DNA of 58,272 nucleotides, taken from NCBI GenBank assembly GCA_938044775.1, contig CALIOE010000070.1, positions 1 through 58,272 on the forward strand. The letters are read 5' to 3'. A model generated the notes under the pieces. That model had not been told where the DNA came from. It worked only from the letters and a program-made list of their open reading frames with translations, and did no database searches. The DNA is from an uncultured Rhizobiaceae group bacterium (GTDB lineage: Bacteria; Pseudomonadota; Alphaproteobacteria; Rhizobiales; Rhizobiaceae). Within the stretch, counting starts at the first letter, position 1. Every line of letters begins with the position of its first letter. This document shows positions 1 to 7,962 of the stretch, one piece after another. The translations under genes were made by a program, and so were the position numbers.

Positions 1-1
1 C

Positions 2-538
2 AAAGGTGAAATAATCGACAAAGTCGTGGGTTTGGAGGTGGGTGCCGATGACTATATTTCCAAGCCTTTTCATGTGCGGGAAGTTCAGGCCCGGGTGCGT
101 TCGCTCTTAAGGCGAAGCGAATTTCGTTCACAAGAGCAAGGTGAACTTTCTGCAGTTGCTCTTGCCGATGACAGACCGGTCTATTCTTTCAATGGTTGGA
201 AGGCTTATCCGGACCTGTTTGAACTTAGGTCACCAGATGGCCAGATCTGCGATCTTACATCAACTGACTTTCGCTTGCTGATGCTCTTCCTCGGTGCCCC
301 AAAACGGGTGCTTTCCAGAGACAAGATCATGGGTGATCTCAATGGTGCAGGGTGGACCGCCTATGATCGGACGGTTGACAATCAGGTCGCTCGGCTAAGG
401 AAAAAGATTGAGGTCAATCCGTCATCCCCCAGAATCATCAAAACCGTTAGGGGTGTCGGCTATACCTTTGCTGCAGATGTCTGCAAATCCAACCCCGTCA
501 GTTCAGAAGGCGATGCAGGTTCTCGGCCAACTCACTGA
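2..538 (+). CDS. OmpR-family response regulator, C-terminal part (5' end outside window)
   Basis: The reading frame is open from the first bases of the window, so the start of the gene lies upstream. The visible part begins in the last third of a receiver domain: the segment VGADDYISKPF carries the conserved receiver lysine. After a linker comes a winged-helix DNA-binding domain of the OmpR/PhoB type, ending with the typical TVRGVGYTF strand. It should act as a cytoplasmic transcription factor phosphorylated by a histidine kinase. The phospho-acceptor aspartate is in the missing part. The last 41 bases overlap convergently with the 3' end of the FixL-like hybrid kinase. Whether that kinase is its partner is not shown; FixL normally pairs with a FixJ/LuxR-type regulator, which this is not. 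Confidence 0.9.
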   Translation, partial: KGEIIDKVVGLEVGADDYISKPFHVREVQARVRSLLRRSEFRSQEQGELSAVALADDRPVYSFNGWKAYPDLFELRSPDGQICDLTSTDFRLLMLFLGAPKRVLSRDKIMGDLNGAGWTAYDRTVDNQVARLRKKIEVNPSSPRIIKTVRGVGYTFAADVCKSNPVSSEGDAGSRPTH

Positions 539-2075
539 GTTGATAAGGTTTGCGGAGAAGCTTGAGTCGTTTGACTTGAAGCACATCTGCGTGGACCAGG
601 TCCTCTGCGTATCCCGATGTCAACAGAACGGGCAGATTGGGGAATTTCCGAGCCAGTATTTCGGCCAGTTCATAACCTGTTATTCCCCCAGGCATGATCA
701 GGTCCGTGAAAACCAGCTCAACATTTGAGTTACCGGCGAGCACATCCAGCGCTTGCTTGCCGTTGTCCGCGACCAATACCCTGTAATTTAGAAGTTCAAG
801 CCTTTGTGCGGTTAATTTCTGAACCCTTGGATCGTCCTCTACCGCGAGAACAAGTTGGCCATTGCCTCGATGCTCCGGGACAGCCGGTTCTGTTAGACGG
901 TTTTCAGCAACTTCACCGGTGTCGCGTTCTTTTGGTAGATATACATTCACCGTCGTTCCTACGCCGAGTTCGGAATAGACGGCTGCATGTCCGCCGGACT
1001 GTTTGGCAAATCCATAGACCATGGAAAGACCAAGACCCGTTCCCTTACCCGGGCTCTTGGTCGTGAAAAAGGGTTCAAAGACCCTGCGCGTCGTCATTTG
1101 ATCCATGCCGACGCCCGTATCAGAGACCGAAATGCACACATAGTCACCGACAGCCAGTCCCGTTTCCAGAGACATCGGCTCATCATCGATTGTTACATTG
1201 ATTGTTTCGACCACCACCCGTCCGCCGTCGGGCATGGCGTCTCGAGCATTGACTGCCAGATTGAGGAGGGCGCTGTTGATCTGACCTGGATCAACACGCG
1301 CAATCCATAAGTCGTCTGCAAGCCGGGTCTCGAAGACGACATCGCCGCCCAGTGAACGTGCCAACATGTTGCTGAGCTTTTCGACTTCAGCATTGATATC
1401 CACGCTTTCCGGCTGCAGGACGCTGCGTCGAGCAAAGGTGAGCAGTCGGTCAGTCAGGTCCGCTCCAATTGCCGCGGCCTCCTGCGCCTCCTTGAGCAGT
1501 TCGATGCTTGAACCTTGTTGAAGCTGGATCTCCAGCAGTTCCAAATTGCCGGTAATCACCGTCAAAAGGTTGTTAAAGTCATGAGCAATTCCACCAGTGA
1601 GTTGACCGATGGCTTCCATTTTTTGTGAAGCCATCAACGCGGCTTCAGCGCGTTTTCGATGACTGTAGTCATGGATGATACCCGTGAAAAAAGTCTCTCC
1701 ACTGACCATATATTCGCTGACCGACAGATGTATCGGAAAGACCGTGCCATCTTTGCGCTTACCCTCGACTTCACGGCCGATGCCAATGATTTTCTTTTCG
1801 CCAGTTGCTCGATAGCGCCTTATATAGTCATCGTGTTCGGACGCCCACGGCTCCGGCATAAGACACCGAATATTGCGTTTTGCGATATCCTGGAATGAAT
1901 AGCCGAACAACGTTTCCGCAGATCTGTTCATAGATTGAATGTTGCCATCGATATCGATCGTAATGATGGCATCTACAGCTGCATGAAGAAGTGCTTCCAA
2001 CTTTGCCACGTTATTTGTTCTGTCAGACGACGTTTGAATTTCTGACGAGTTTGGCATGGGACGAAAATCCATCAT
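498..2075 (-). CDS. FixL-like heme-PAS hybrid sensor histidine kinase
   Basis: This 525-residue protein has a PAS domain (about 30-140), a dimerisation/HisKA region with the H-box GGIAHDFNNLL (His165), a HATPase_c domain (N-box near Asn276, then DTGVGMD and GTGLGLS) and a C-terminal receiver with Asp458 in VFTDLIMPG and Lys in LRKPY. No membrane segment is seen. The PAS domain matches FixL at the heme-pocket positions: His81 (proximal ligand), Arg87, and Arg101 in GIGR twenty residues after the His, the same spacing as His200/Arg220 of Bradyrhizobium FixL. The second propionate contact (His214 there) is Lys95 here. It is therefore probably a cytoplasmic oxygen sensor. I chose the ATG at 2075; a TTG at 2129 would add 18 unlikely residues and run across an FNR box. 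No clear ribosome binding site is visible. Confidence 0.85.
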   Translation of the reverse strand: MMDFRPMPNSSEIQTSSDRTNNVAKLEALLHAAVDAIITIDIDGNIQSMNRSAETLFGYSFQDIAKRNIRCLMPEPWASEHDDYIRRYRATGEKKIIGIGREVEGKRKDGTVFPIHLSVSEYMVSGETFFTGIIHDYSHRKRAEAALMASQKMEAIGQLTGGIAHDFNNLLTVITGNLELLEIQLQQGSSIELLKEAQEAAAIGADLTDRLLTFARRSVLQPESVDINAEVEKLSNMLARSLGGDVVFETRLADDLWIARVDPGQINSALLNLAVNARDAMPDGGRVVVETINVTIDDEPMSLETGLAVGDYVCISVSDTGVGMDQMTTRRVFEPFFTTKSPGKGTGLGLSMVYGFAKQSGGHAAVYSELGVGTTVNVYLPKERDTGEVAENRLTEPAVPEHRGNGQLVLAVEDDPRVQKLTAQRLELLNYRVLVADNGKQALDVLAGNSNVELVFTDLIMPGGITGYELAEILARKFPNLPVLLTSGYAEDLVHADVLQVKRLKLLRKPYQLSELAENLHRLLN

Positions 2076-2076
2076 T

Positions 2077-2090
2077 TTGATCTGAATCAA
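2077..2090. promoter_or_regulatory. FNR/FixK-type box between kinase and BON gene
   Basis: The sequence TTGATCTGAATCAA is a perfect match to the FNR/FixK consensus TTGAT-N4-ATCAA. It lies 64 bases before the BON-protein ATG, a distance that fits an activating site near -40. It also directly abuts the chosen start of the kinase on the other strand, where it could instead repress. Confidence 0.75.
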
Positions 2091-2154
2091 AGTTTTCCGG
2101 CGGCACTTTGATAGCTGAAATGTCAGCAAACACCCAATTCTAATGGAGAACGCA

Positions 2155-2805
2155 ATGATTAACGATGCAAATCTGAAGCAGCTTGTTCTTGATGAGCTTA
2201 AGTGGGACCCTAAGGTTGATCATTCACATATTGGAGTAACAGCCCAAGAAGGTGCGGTAACTCTGACGGGACATGTGAGCAGCTACGCATCAAAATTTGC
2301 TGCGACAGATGCTGTGAAGCATGTGCGTGGCGTCAAGGCGATTGCAGACGAGATTGAAGTTAACCTGCCCACCGAGCTGCGGCATGATGACAGCGATATT
2401 GCGACAAGAATTGCCCATGTACTGGAGTGGAATGTGTCAATTCCGGGCAACACGGTAAAAGCATCAGTACGCAATGGCTTTGTAACGCTGAGCGGCCGCG
2501 TCGACCATCAATATCAACGCGAGCACATTGAAAAGCAGGTGCAACACGTCGGTTCTGTCACGGGAATTGCCAATCGCATAGCCCTGAAGAATGTCGCAAC
2601 GCCGGGCAATGTTCGCAAGAAGATTGAGGACGCTTTGCAGCGCAGCGCAGATCTTGAGGCAAAAAATGTCAGCGTGGACGTTGCTGGTGACACCGTGACG
2701 TTGAATGGCAAGGTGAAGGCCTATTATGAGCGGGAATTGGTTGAGCGTGCAGCGTGGACGGTACCAGGTGTGAAGCGTGTCGTAGACCACATCACGATAG
2801 CCTGA
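2155..2805 (+). CDS. triple BON-domain protein
   Basis: The 216-residue protein consists of three consecutive BON domains (about 4-70, 76-145 and 150-216). Each shows the pattern of an alpha helix followed by G-x-V-T-L-x-G-x-V and a closing V-x-x-V-x-x-x-I strand. BON domains are thought to bind phospholipid or polymer surfaces and occur in OsmY-like stress proteins. No signal peptide is visible, so a cytoplasmic or membrane-peripheral place is likely. An in-frame ATG twelve bases earlier exists, but a GGAG stands properly spaced before the ATG at 2155. Its promoter carries a perfect FNR box, so induction at low oxygen is expected. The exact function is unknown. Confidence 0.85.
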   Translation: MINDANLKQLVLDELKWDPKVDHSHIGVTAQEGAVTLTGHVSSYASKFAATDAVKHVRGVKAIADEIEVNLPTELRHDDSDIATRIAHVLEWNVSIPGNTVKASVRNGFVTLSGRVDHQYQREHIEKQVQHVGSVTGIANRIALKNVATPGNVRKKIEDALQRSADLEAKNVSVDVAGDTVTLNGKVKAYYERELVERAAWTVPGVKRVVDHITIA

Positions 2806-2900
2806 CGGCGGTATTCTTGCGGACTGGAGATTGGGGCATGACTAAGAACTGGTGGTCGTCGCAGGCGTGTTTCGATATCAGACATAATCGATCCGGCAAA

Positions 2901-2914
2901 TTGATCTCGCTCAA
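2901..2914 (+). promoter_or_regulatory. FNR/FixK-type box upstream of VIT-family gene
   Basis: TTGATCTCGCTCAA matches TTGAT-N4-ATCAA in nine of ten defined bases. It ends 54 bases before the ATG of the VIT-family gene. Confidence 0.65.
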
Positions 2915-2968
2915 CATGCCTCAATTTGCAGTGTTCAACCTCGCGAAAAGGCAAACGCGGAAGGTTGA

Positions 2969-3688
2969 ATGTTGGAACACGGTCACTCCGATGACGAGAT
3001 CCGGGCGCGGATCGGACAACCGATCGGCACCGAGCACCTGAAAGATTTCGTCTATGGCGGCATTGATGGTGCTGTAACCACATTTGCTATCGTGGCTGGT
3101 GTCCATGGTGCCAGCCTGTCCCATAGTGTCATCATTGCCCTGGGGATCGCAAATGTGCTGGCTGATGGTTTCTCGATGGCAGCCAGCAATTACTCGGGAA
3201 CAAAGGCGGAGTTGGACGACGTAGAGCGCATAAGAGCGATCGAACGCCGGCACATTCGAGAAGTGCCTGATGGAGAGCGGGCAGAAATCCGGCAAATACT
3301 TCAATTGAAAGGCTTTGGCGGCCAGACATTGGAACGCGCTGTTTCCTATATCACGCGTGATGAAAAAACCTGGATCAACATGATGCTGGTTGACGAGTAT
3401 GGCAAATCCCCCATCGACCCAAGACCTCTTCCCGCCGCCCTGGTAACCTTCATCGCATTTCTGATCTGCGGGTTCATCCCGCTTGTCCCCTTCCTTTTCG
3501 AAGTGACCAAACCATTCGAAGTCGCTGCCGTTGCCACCGCGATAGCCTTCTTTTCAATTGGCGTTCTCAAGAGCGCCTGGTCACTGCAACCCTGGTGGCG
3601 TTCGGGCTTAGAAACGCTGGCGATTGGCGCATCCGCTGCGTTCATCGCCTATGGTGCGGGATATCTCGTGAGCGAGCTGGTCGGTTGA
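2969..3688 (+). CDS. VIT1/CCC1-family transporter
   Basis: This 239-residue membrane protein matches the VIT1/CCC1 family, whose members move iron or manganese across membranes. The first membrane segment, LKDFVYGGIDGAVTTFAIVAG, has the family's conserved Asp-Gly pair. A second segment (about 50-70) includes the family's ADGFSMAASNY. A hydrophilic, Glu-rich helical domain (about 75-145) follows, corresponding to the cytosolic metal-binding domain, and then three membrane segments to the C-terminus. The start is supported by GGAAGG just upstream. The FNR box and the stress-gene neighbours suggest expression at low oxygen. Substrate specificity cannot be read from the sequence. Confidence 0.85.
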   Translation: MLEHGHSDDEIRARIGQPIGTEHLKDFVYGGIDGAVTTFAIVAGVHGASLSHSVIIALGIANVLADGFSMAASNYSGTKAELDDVERIRAIERRHIREVPDGERAEIRQILQLKGFGGQTLERAVSYITRDEKTWINMMLVDEYGKSPIDPRPLPAALVTFIAFLICGFIPLVPFLFEVTKPFEVAAVATAIAFFSIGVLKSAWSLQPWWRSGLETLAIGASAAFIAYGAGYLVSELVG

Positions 3689-3689
3689 A

Positions 3690-3703
3690 TTGACCCTGAT
3701 CAA
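3690..3703 (+). promoter_or_regulatory. FNR/FixK-type box upstream of host-attachment-family gene
   Basis: TTGACCCTGATCAA matches the FNR/FixK consensus TTGAY-N4-RTCAA. It lies immediately after the VIT-family stop codon and 55 bases before the next ATG. Confidence 0.65.
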
Positions 3704-3758
3704 TACGGGCGGTGCTGATCAACTGAAAATGTTTTCCAGAACCTGGAGGCCATGAAAA

Positions 3759-4196
3759 ATGAAACCGGTCCGAACATGGATATTGATCGCCAACAACGGA
3801 AAAGCGCGTATCGTCGAGAACGATGGGCCGGGAAAAGGCCTGTATCAGCCACGCGGTCTGGCACACACAAGCCCCGGTGGGGCCGACTTCGACGATCAAC
3901 CAGGGAGGGCATTCAGCAGCGTCGGTGAAGCGCGCAGCAAGATGGAGCAGCATCAAAGCGGAAGGCTGCAAAGCAATGCATTTGCCAGCGAGTTGGTTGA
4001 TGAGCTCATTTTGTCGAAGAGGAAAAAACAGTTTGACAGGCTGATCATTTGTGCACCTCCCACAATGCTCGGACGGGTCAGGGCGCTGCTTCCTGACGAT
4101 CTGAAATCAGACCTGATTGCCGAACTGCCCAAAGATCTCACCGGAATTCCGACTTCCAACCTGTCTAATCATTTCACAAATTTCCTGGCGGTTTGA
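3759..4196 (+). CDS. host attachment family protein (baeRF-like)
   Basis: The 145-residue protein belongs to the family named host attachment protein, first noted in plant-associated Agrobacterium and related to archaeal/bacterial eRF1-like (baeRF) domains. The N-terminus TWILIANNGKARIVEN and the central LIICAPPTMLGRVRALLP are typical of it. It is soluble, with no signal peptide. GGAGG stands upstream; an ATG seven bases earlier is out of frame. Members are often found next to universal stress proteins and Hsp20 in alphaproteobacteria, so a stress role (perhaps ribosome-related) is as plausible as attachment. Its stop codon overlaps the next FNR box. Confidence 0.85.
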   Translation: MKPVRTWILIANNGKARIVENDGPGKGLYQPRGLAHTSPGGADFDDQPGRAFSSVGEARSKMEQHQSGRLQSNAFASELVDELILSKRKKQFDRLIICAPPTMLGRVRALLPDDLKSDLIAELPKDLTGIPTSNLSNHFTNFLAV

Positions 4197-4206
4197 TTCA
4201 TCTCAA
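4193..4206 (+). promoter_or_regulatory. FNR/FixK-type box upstream of hsp20
   Basis: TTGATTCATCTCAA matches TTGAT-N4-ATCAA in nine of ten defined bases. It overlaps the stop codon of the preceding gene and lies 76 bases before the Hsp20 start. Confidence 0.6.
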
Positions 4207-4282
4207 TTTCAGAACGGACCGCGCCACTAATCTGATCGCACGGCAATTCAAGCCACAGCAAATTCAAACCAGATGGAGACTC

Positions 4283-4777
4283 ATGATGAAAACTTCACTA
4301 TTGCCCTCCGTTTTCGGAAATGGAGAGAAGACACCCCTCGCTTTCAGGTCGCTCCACAACGAGATCGACCGTGTGTTTAACGAGTTTCGCGACGTCTTTC
4401 CAAGTTTCAATACAGAAGATGAGTCGGTCGGAAATGGTCAGATTGTTCCGAAGATTGACGTCAGTGAGACTGGCAAGATCGTAAAAGTCGCAGCCGAACT
4501 CCCAGGTGTCGATGATGGGGATATCGATGTATCCGTTGCCGGAAATGTACTCACGCTGAAGGGTGAAAAAGCCACCAGCCGCGAAGAAAACGAGAAGGAC
4601 TTCAAACTGGTGGAACGATCCTATGGGAGCTTTTCCAGAACTCTTCCGTTCTCCTTCGAAATCGATCCAAAGAGCGTAAAGGCGGCATTCAAGAACGGTG
4701 TTCTTGAGATAGAGATCGAGAAGCCACCGGAAGTTGTCGAGAAAACCAAAAAAATTGAGATTTCAAAGGCGGCCTGA
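4283..4777 (+). CDS. small heat-shock protein, Hsp20 family
   Basis: The 164-residue protein has a short N-terminal arm and an alpha-crystallin domain from about residue 55 to 150. Visible hallmarks are VPKIDVSETGKIVKVAAELPGV, the LKGEK strand, the RSYGSFSRTLPF segment and the AxFKNGVLEIEIEKP end with a G-V-L motif; the tail carries the KKIEI oligomerisation sequence. It should act as an ATP-independent chaperone in the cytoplasm. Two adjacent ATGs (4283 and 4286) follow GGAG, and the second has the better spacing. An upstream extension is open but starts before the FNR box and is not credible. A short gene and a universal stress gene follow on the same strand. Confidence 0.93.
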   Translation: MMKTSLLPSVFGNGEKTPLAFRSLHNEIDRVFNEFRDVFPSFNTEDESVGNGQIVPKIDVSETGKIVKVAAELPGVDDGDIDVSVAGNVLTLKGEKATSREENEKDFKLVERSYGSFSRTLPFSFEIDPKSVKAAFKNGVLEIEIEKPPEVVEKTKKIEISKAA

Positions 4778-4793
4778 GCCCCCGCAACAATCA

Positions 4794-4843
4794 TGTGCCA
4801 CCGGGTATGCGAGATTGTGACCCCTCGTTGTTCCCGTGGCACA
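4794..4843 (+). repeat. inverted repeat before the DUF2892 gene
   Basis: TGTGCCAC at 4794-4801 is repeated inverted as GTGGCACA at 4836-4843, and GGG/CCC next to the inner ends could extend the stem with one bulge. The right arm ends only a few bases before the GGAG of the following gene. It could be an mRNA hairpin affecting translation or processing between hsp20 and the next gene. No T-tract follows, so it is not a classical terminator. Confidence 0.4.
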
Positions 4844-4853
4844 TCTGGAGAAA

Positions 4854-5060
4854 ATGATGACAAAAAATGTGGGTTCAGCAGACCGTGTCCTCCGGATAAT
4901 CTTCGGTTCGACTCTCTTGATCCTGGCAATTGTCAATCCGCAGGTTCCTTATTCCTACGGCGGTTTGGTCGGTGTTCTGCTTCTGGGTACCGGCCTGTTT
5001 GGCTGGTGTGGCCTTTACAGACTGCTCAGCTATTCGACACTCACAAAAACCGGCGCCTGA
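4854..5060 (+). CDS. small DUF2892 (YgaP-like) membrane protein
   Basis: The protein has about 68 residues and two hydrophobic segments separated by a short loop (VLRIIFGSTLLILAIV, then GLVGVLLLGTGLFGWCGLYRLL). The start NVGSADRVLRIIFG and the WCGLYRLLG-like end are typical of DUF2892, the membrane part of YgaP rhodanese proteins. GGAG precedes two tandem ATGs (4854 and 4857). Only two bases separate its stop from the next start, so it is almost certainly co-translated with the universal stress protein. Function is unknown; the lone Cys in the second segment is typical of the family. Confidence 0.8.
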   Translation: MMTKNVGSADRVLRIIFGSTLLILAIVNPQVPYSYGGLVGVLLLGTGLFGWCGLYRLLSYSTLTKTGA

Positions 5061-5062
5061 CC

Positions 5063-5905
5063 ATGACCTACAAGACCATACTCGTATGTCTGACAACGGA
5101 AGCCAGCGCCGACCGGCTGATGAATGCCGCTTGTATTCTGGCGCGAAAATCCAATGCGCATCTCATCGGTCTCCACACCCTGCAATCAGTGGAAGTGTAT
5201 CCTGGAATTGTCGTAGACATGCCGCGTCAGGCAACACTGGATTTTGATGAGTCGCAGACCCAGCAGGCAGACAATATCAAAAGCATATTCGAGAAGCATA
5301 CGGCAGCTGAGGATTTTGTCTCGGAATGGCGATTGGTGAAAGCGCAGTCGACTCACGTAGCTGACCGCTTGGTGGAACATGCTCATTGCGCCGATCTTGT
5401 GATTATGGGTCAGGCAGATCCAGAGCATGACAGATCGGATCAGGTTCATGCTCAAGAGGCAGTGATAAAGCGTTCCGGGCGGCCGGTTCTCGTGATGCCA
5501 ATGGTCGGAGATTTCGAATCCTTCGGCGAGCGCGTTCTCATGGGATGGAGCGCCACGCGCGAAGCCAGCCGGGCGATCCATGACGCAATTCCTCTTCTTT
5601 CAAGTGGGGCCGAAGCAACAGTATTGTGGGTGTCCCACTCCGACAAGGACGCTGCGTATCTGGAGAATACCGCCCACGCGGTGGCCAGCTGCCTGAACAG
5701 ACATGATGTAAAAGTGACGGTTGCGCACTGGCAAAATTCCGAAATTTCCGTCGGTGACGCCTTGCTGAACGAGGCCTTCGAGAGGGGAGTCGACATGATC
5801 GTCACCGGCGCGTTTGGACACTCAAAGTTCTATGATTTTGTTATCGGAGCGACAACGACCAACCTGCTGGAACACATGACTGTACCAGTCCTTTTCTCCC
5901 ACTAG
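5063..5905 (+). CDS. universal stress protein, two tandem Usp domains
   Basis: This 280-residue protein has two UspA-like domains (about 1-145 and 150-280). The first begins MTYKTILVCLTTEASADRL and holds DLVIMGQAD; the second ends DMIVTGAFGHSKFYDFVIGATTTNLL, a version of the ATP-binding G-x2-G-x9-G(S/T) signature. Tandem Usps of this length are common in alphaproteobacteria and act in the cytoplasm during starvation and anoxia. A longer upstream reading frame exists, but the ATG at 5063, two bases after the DUF2892 stop, is the coherent start. It probably shares the FNR-controlled hsp20 transcript. Confidence 0.92.
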   Translation: MTYKTILVCLTTEASADRLMNAACILARKSNAHLIGLHTLQSVEVYPGIVVDMPRQATLDFDESQTQQADNIKSIFEKHTAAEDFVSEWRLVKAQSTHVADRLVEHAHCADLVIMGQADPEHDRSDQVHAQEAVIKRSGRPVLVMPMVGDFESFGERVLMGWSATREASRAIHDAIPLLSSGAEATVLWVSHSDKDAAYLENTAHAVASCLNRHDVKVTVAHWQNSEISVGDALLNEAFERGVDMIVTGAFGHSKFYDFVIGATTTNLLEHMTVPVLFSH

Positions 5906-6047
5906 CTGCGCCTTTCAACGAAAAGGGACTTCACCTTTAGCTGTCACCAGTTGGCATTCTTGCCGACTTCACAGACACTATAGTTGATACCGCCAACCCG
6001 AGAACTCGCGGCCGGTCCGCGGTGCAACCGGACGATCGTTGGTTCTG

Positions 6048-6635
6048 TCAGATCCCGGCTCGCCCGAAGCGTGCCATCGTTTCAAGCCACTTTTCTCGCT
6101 GTTTGCCATCTTTCGCATCAACCGACCCGATCAGGCTGGTCCGGACGGGCTTGATGCCGCTGAACTTCAAAATGTTTCGTTCGAAGCTTCTCAGGCTGTG
6201 GGCGAAGTAGAACAGGTTGTAGAACAGCGCCGGCATTCCCATGGTCACGACCACCCGCGCAGTCTGCCCACCGACCCGGGCTTCCCATGCTTTGCCGCCG
6301 CGTACGACATTGAAGACGAAGCCGGACCTGAAAACCTGCTCAAGCCAGGCTTTCAGAAGGGCAGGCATCGTGCCGAGCCACAAGGGGTAAATGAAGACCA
6401 GGTGGTCTGCCTCCTCAACAACTTTTTGCGCATTGGTGACGAATGCCGGCAATTGATCGGTAGATTCCCATTCAGCCTTGGAGCGCAGGATCGGAAAGTC
6501 GGTCTCGCCCAGATTGATCATCGTCACGTCGTGACCCGCCGCGAGCGCAGCATTGGCATAGGCTTCAGCGAGCGCGTGACAATAGTGTCTGGTGCTGCCG
6601 TCGGGGTGAGCCTGGATGACCAGAATGTTCTTCAT
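6048..6635 (-). CDS. NAD(P)H:quinone oxidoreductase, flavodoxin-like
   Basis: The 195-residue protein fits the NQO/KefF/MdaB family. It starts MKNILVIQAHPDG, the usual first strand and phosphate-binding loop, and has the flavin-contact segment VFIYPLWLGTMPALLKAWLEQVF. Such enzymes reduce quinones by two electrons with NAD(P)H and FAD or FMN in the cytoplasm. Its ATG overlaps the stop of the upstream protease gene in an ATGA, so the two genes are translationally coupled. They share a divergent promoter containing an FNR box with the second universal stress gene. The physiological substrate is not known. Confidence 0.88.
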   Translation of the reverse strand: MKNILVIQAHPDGSTRHYCHALAEAYANAALAAGHDVTMINLGETDFPILRSKAEWESTDQLPAFVTNAQKVVEEADHLVFIYPLWLGTMPALLKAWLEQVFRSGFVFNVVRGGKAWEARVGGQTARVVVTMGMPALFYNLFYFAHSLRSFERNILKFSGIKPVRTSLIGSVDAKDGKQREKWLETMARFGRAGI

Positions 6636-7813
6636 GCGGAGATCTTTGCTCCCGAAGGGGCCAAGACTTCATTGTCCTGAATATCCAGGCCAAGACCATT
6701 TCGAATTGACAGATATGTCGTTAGATCTGCAAGCGCAACGACACCGAGTAAGACTCCGTTTTCAGCCACCATCAGTTTGCGAAGATCACCTTTCACCATC
6801 TTCGTGAAGACAGCCTCCATCGAAAGGTCAGGTGATACTGTGTTTTTCCCGCTGGAAGATTCATAGACATCACCCACTTTGGTTTGCGCCCTGTTTTCGC
6901 GTTCTATCTCCTGAAGAATTTGGGTCGAAACGAATCCCAGAACATGCTCCCCTTCGGTTACGGGCACGAAGGTGACGTTGTGCTTCAATATCACGTCCTC
7001 AATCACCTGTTGAACCGAGTCGTTGGGATCGGCTGTACGAACCGTCCTGGTCATCAGTGTGCGCACCGTCTGTCCCTTCAAAGCGTTGGAAATCAGAAGT
7101 TGCTGATAAGAACTGCGCGAAGCGTTGAGCACGAAAAACCCAATCAGTATTTGCCATAGCCCCCCTACCGCGCTTGCAGAGAAGAGCGAGAAAATACCGG
7201 ACACGATGAGCAAGAATCCGAACGCTGATCCAAATGAGCTGGCAACCAGTGTTGCCGAGACAAGGTCCTTTTTGAAGTGCCACAACATGGCTCGCAAAAT
7301 GCGCCCTCCATCCAGCGGGAATGCAGGAACCAGGTTGAATGCTGCGAGTACGAAATTGATGACAGCGAGATAAGTGAACATGGCAGCGAGCGGCTTTGAC
7401 GCCTGTATTCCCTCGATTGAAACAGCAGCGAGATAGAACAATCCGGCCAGCGCAAAACTCATCGCCGGCCCGGCGATCGCGATCCAGAACTCCGATTTCG
7501 GGCTTTTAGGTTCGTGTTCAAGTTCGGCGACGCCACCAAAAATGAAAAGTGTGATACTGCCGACCTTGAGCCCAAACTGCCTTGCTACCAGGGAATGTGA
7601 AAGCTCATGAAATATGAGAGAAGCAAACAGACCCAGCATAGATGCGGTGCCAAGCGCAATATACTCGTAGTTGGAATAGCCGGGCAAAATTTCCGGAAAG
7701 TAGGCGTTTGAAAGGCTCCAGATTATTAATGCCGCAATAAGCAGCCAACTCGGGTCTACCCGAATTTTGAAGCCGAACAGGTCGAACAGGTTGATCGCGT
7801 TTTTGAACATCAT
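6632..7813 (-). CDS. site-2 protease family zinc metalloprotease with CBS pair
   Basis: The 393-residue protein has about six membrane segments in its first 230 residues and two CBS domains in its C-terminal third. The zinc site is complete: FHELSHSLVARQFG supplies HExxH, and NLVPAFPLDGGRILRA supplies the distal Asp. It belongs to the SpoIVFB/Rip3-like branch of intramembrane proteases, in which CBS domains sense adenine nucleotides. A mycobacterial member (Rv2625c) lies in the hypoxic dormancy regulon beside Usp and Hsp20 genes, a striking parallel to this neighbourhood. Its substrate, perhaps an anti-sigma factor, is unknown. An FNR box lies 60 bases upstream. Confidence 0.9.
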   Translation of the reverse strand: MMFKNAINLFDLFGFKIRVDPSWLLIAALIIWSLSNAYFPEILPGYSNYEYIALGTASMLGLFASLIFHELSHSLVARQFGLKVGSITLFIFGGVAELEHEPKSPKSEFWIAIAGPAMSFALAGLFYLAAVSIEGIQASKPLAAMFTYLAVINFVLAAFNLVPAFPLDGGRILRAMLWHFKKDLVSATLVASSFGSAFGFLLIVSGIFSLFSASAVGGLWQILIGFFVLNASRSSYQQLLISNALKGQTVRTLMTRTVRTADPNDSVQQVIEDVILKHNVTFVPVTEGEHVLGFVSTQILQEIERENRAQTKVGDVYESSSGKNTVSPDLSMEAVFTKMVKGDLRKLMVAENGVLLGVVALADLTTYLSIRNGLGLDIQDNEVLAPSGAKISA

Positions 7814-7873
7814 GAGATATCGGCCAGTTGATGCGTCACGGCCAACAAGCTAGCGTCCTCGATTTTCTTTTGT

Positions 7874-7887
7874 TTGATCTGCCTCAA
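7874..7887. promoter_or_regulatory. FNR/FixK-type box in divergent promoter
   Basis: TTGATCTGCCTCAA matches TTGAT-N4-ATCAA in nine of ten defined bases. It lies 60 bases upstream of the metalloprotease start on one side and 75 bases upstream of the universal stress gene on the other, so it can serve both. Confidence 0.65.
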
Positions 7888-7962
7888 TTCCAGACGGAAC
7901 TCTGACCTTAGCCTGCTTTCATTGGGAACCGCACCCATAGCTCAAGCTGAGGAACAAAAATC

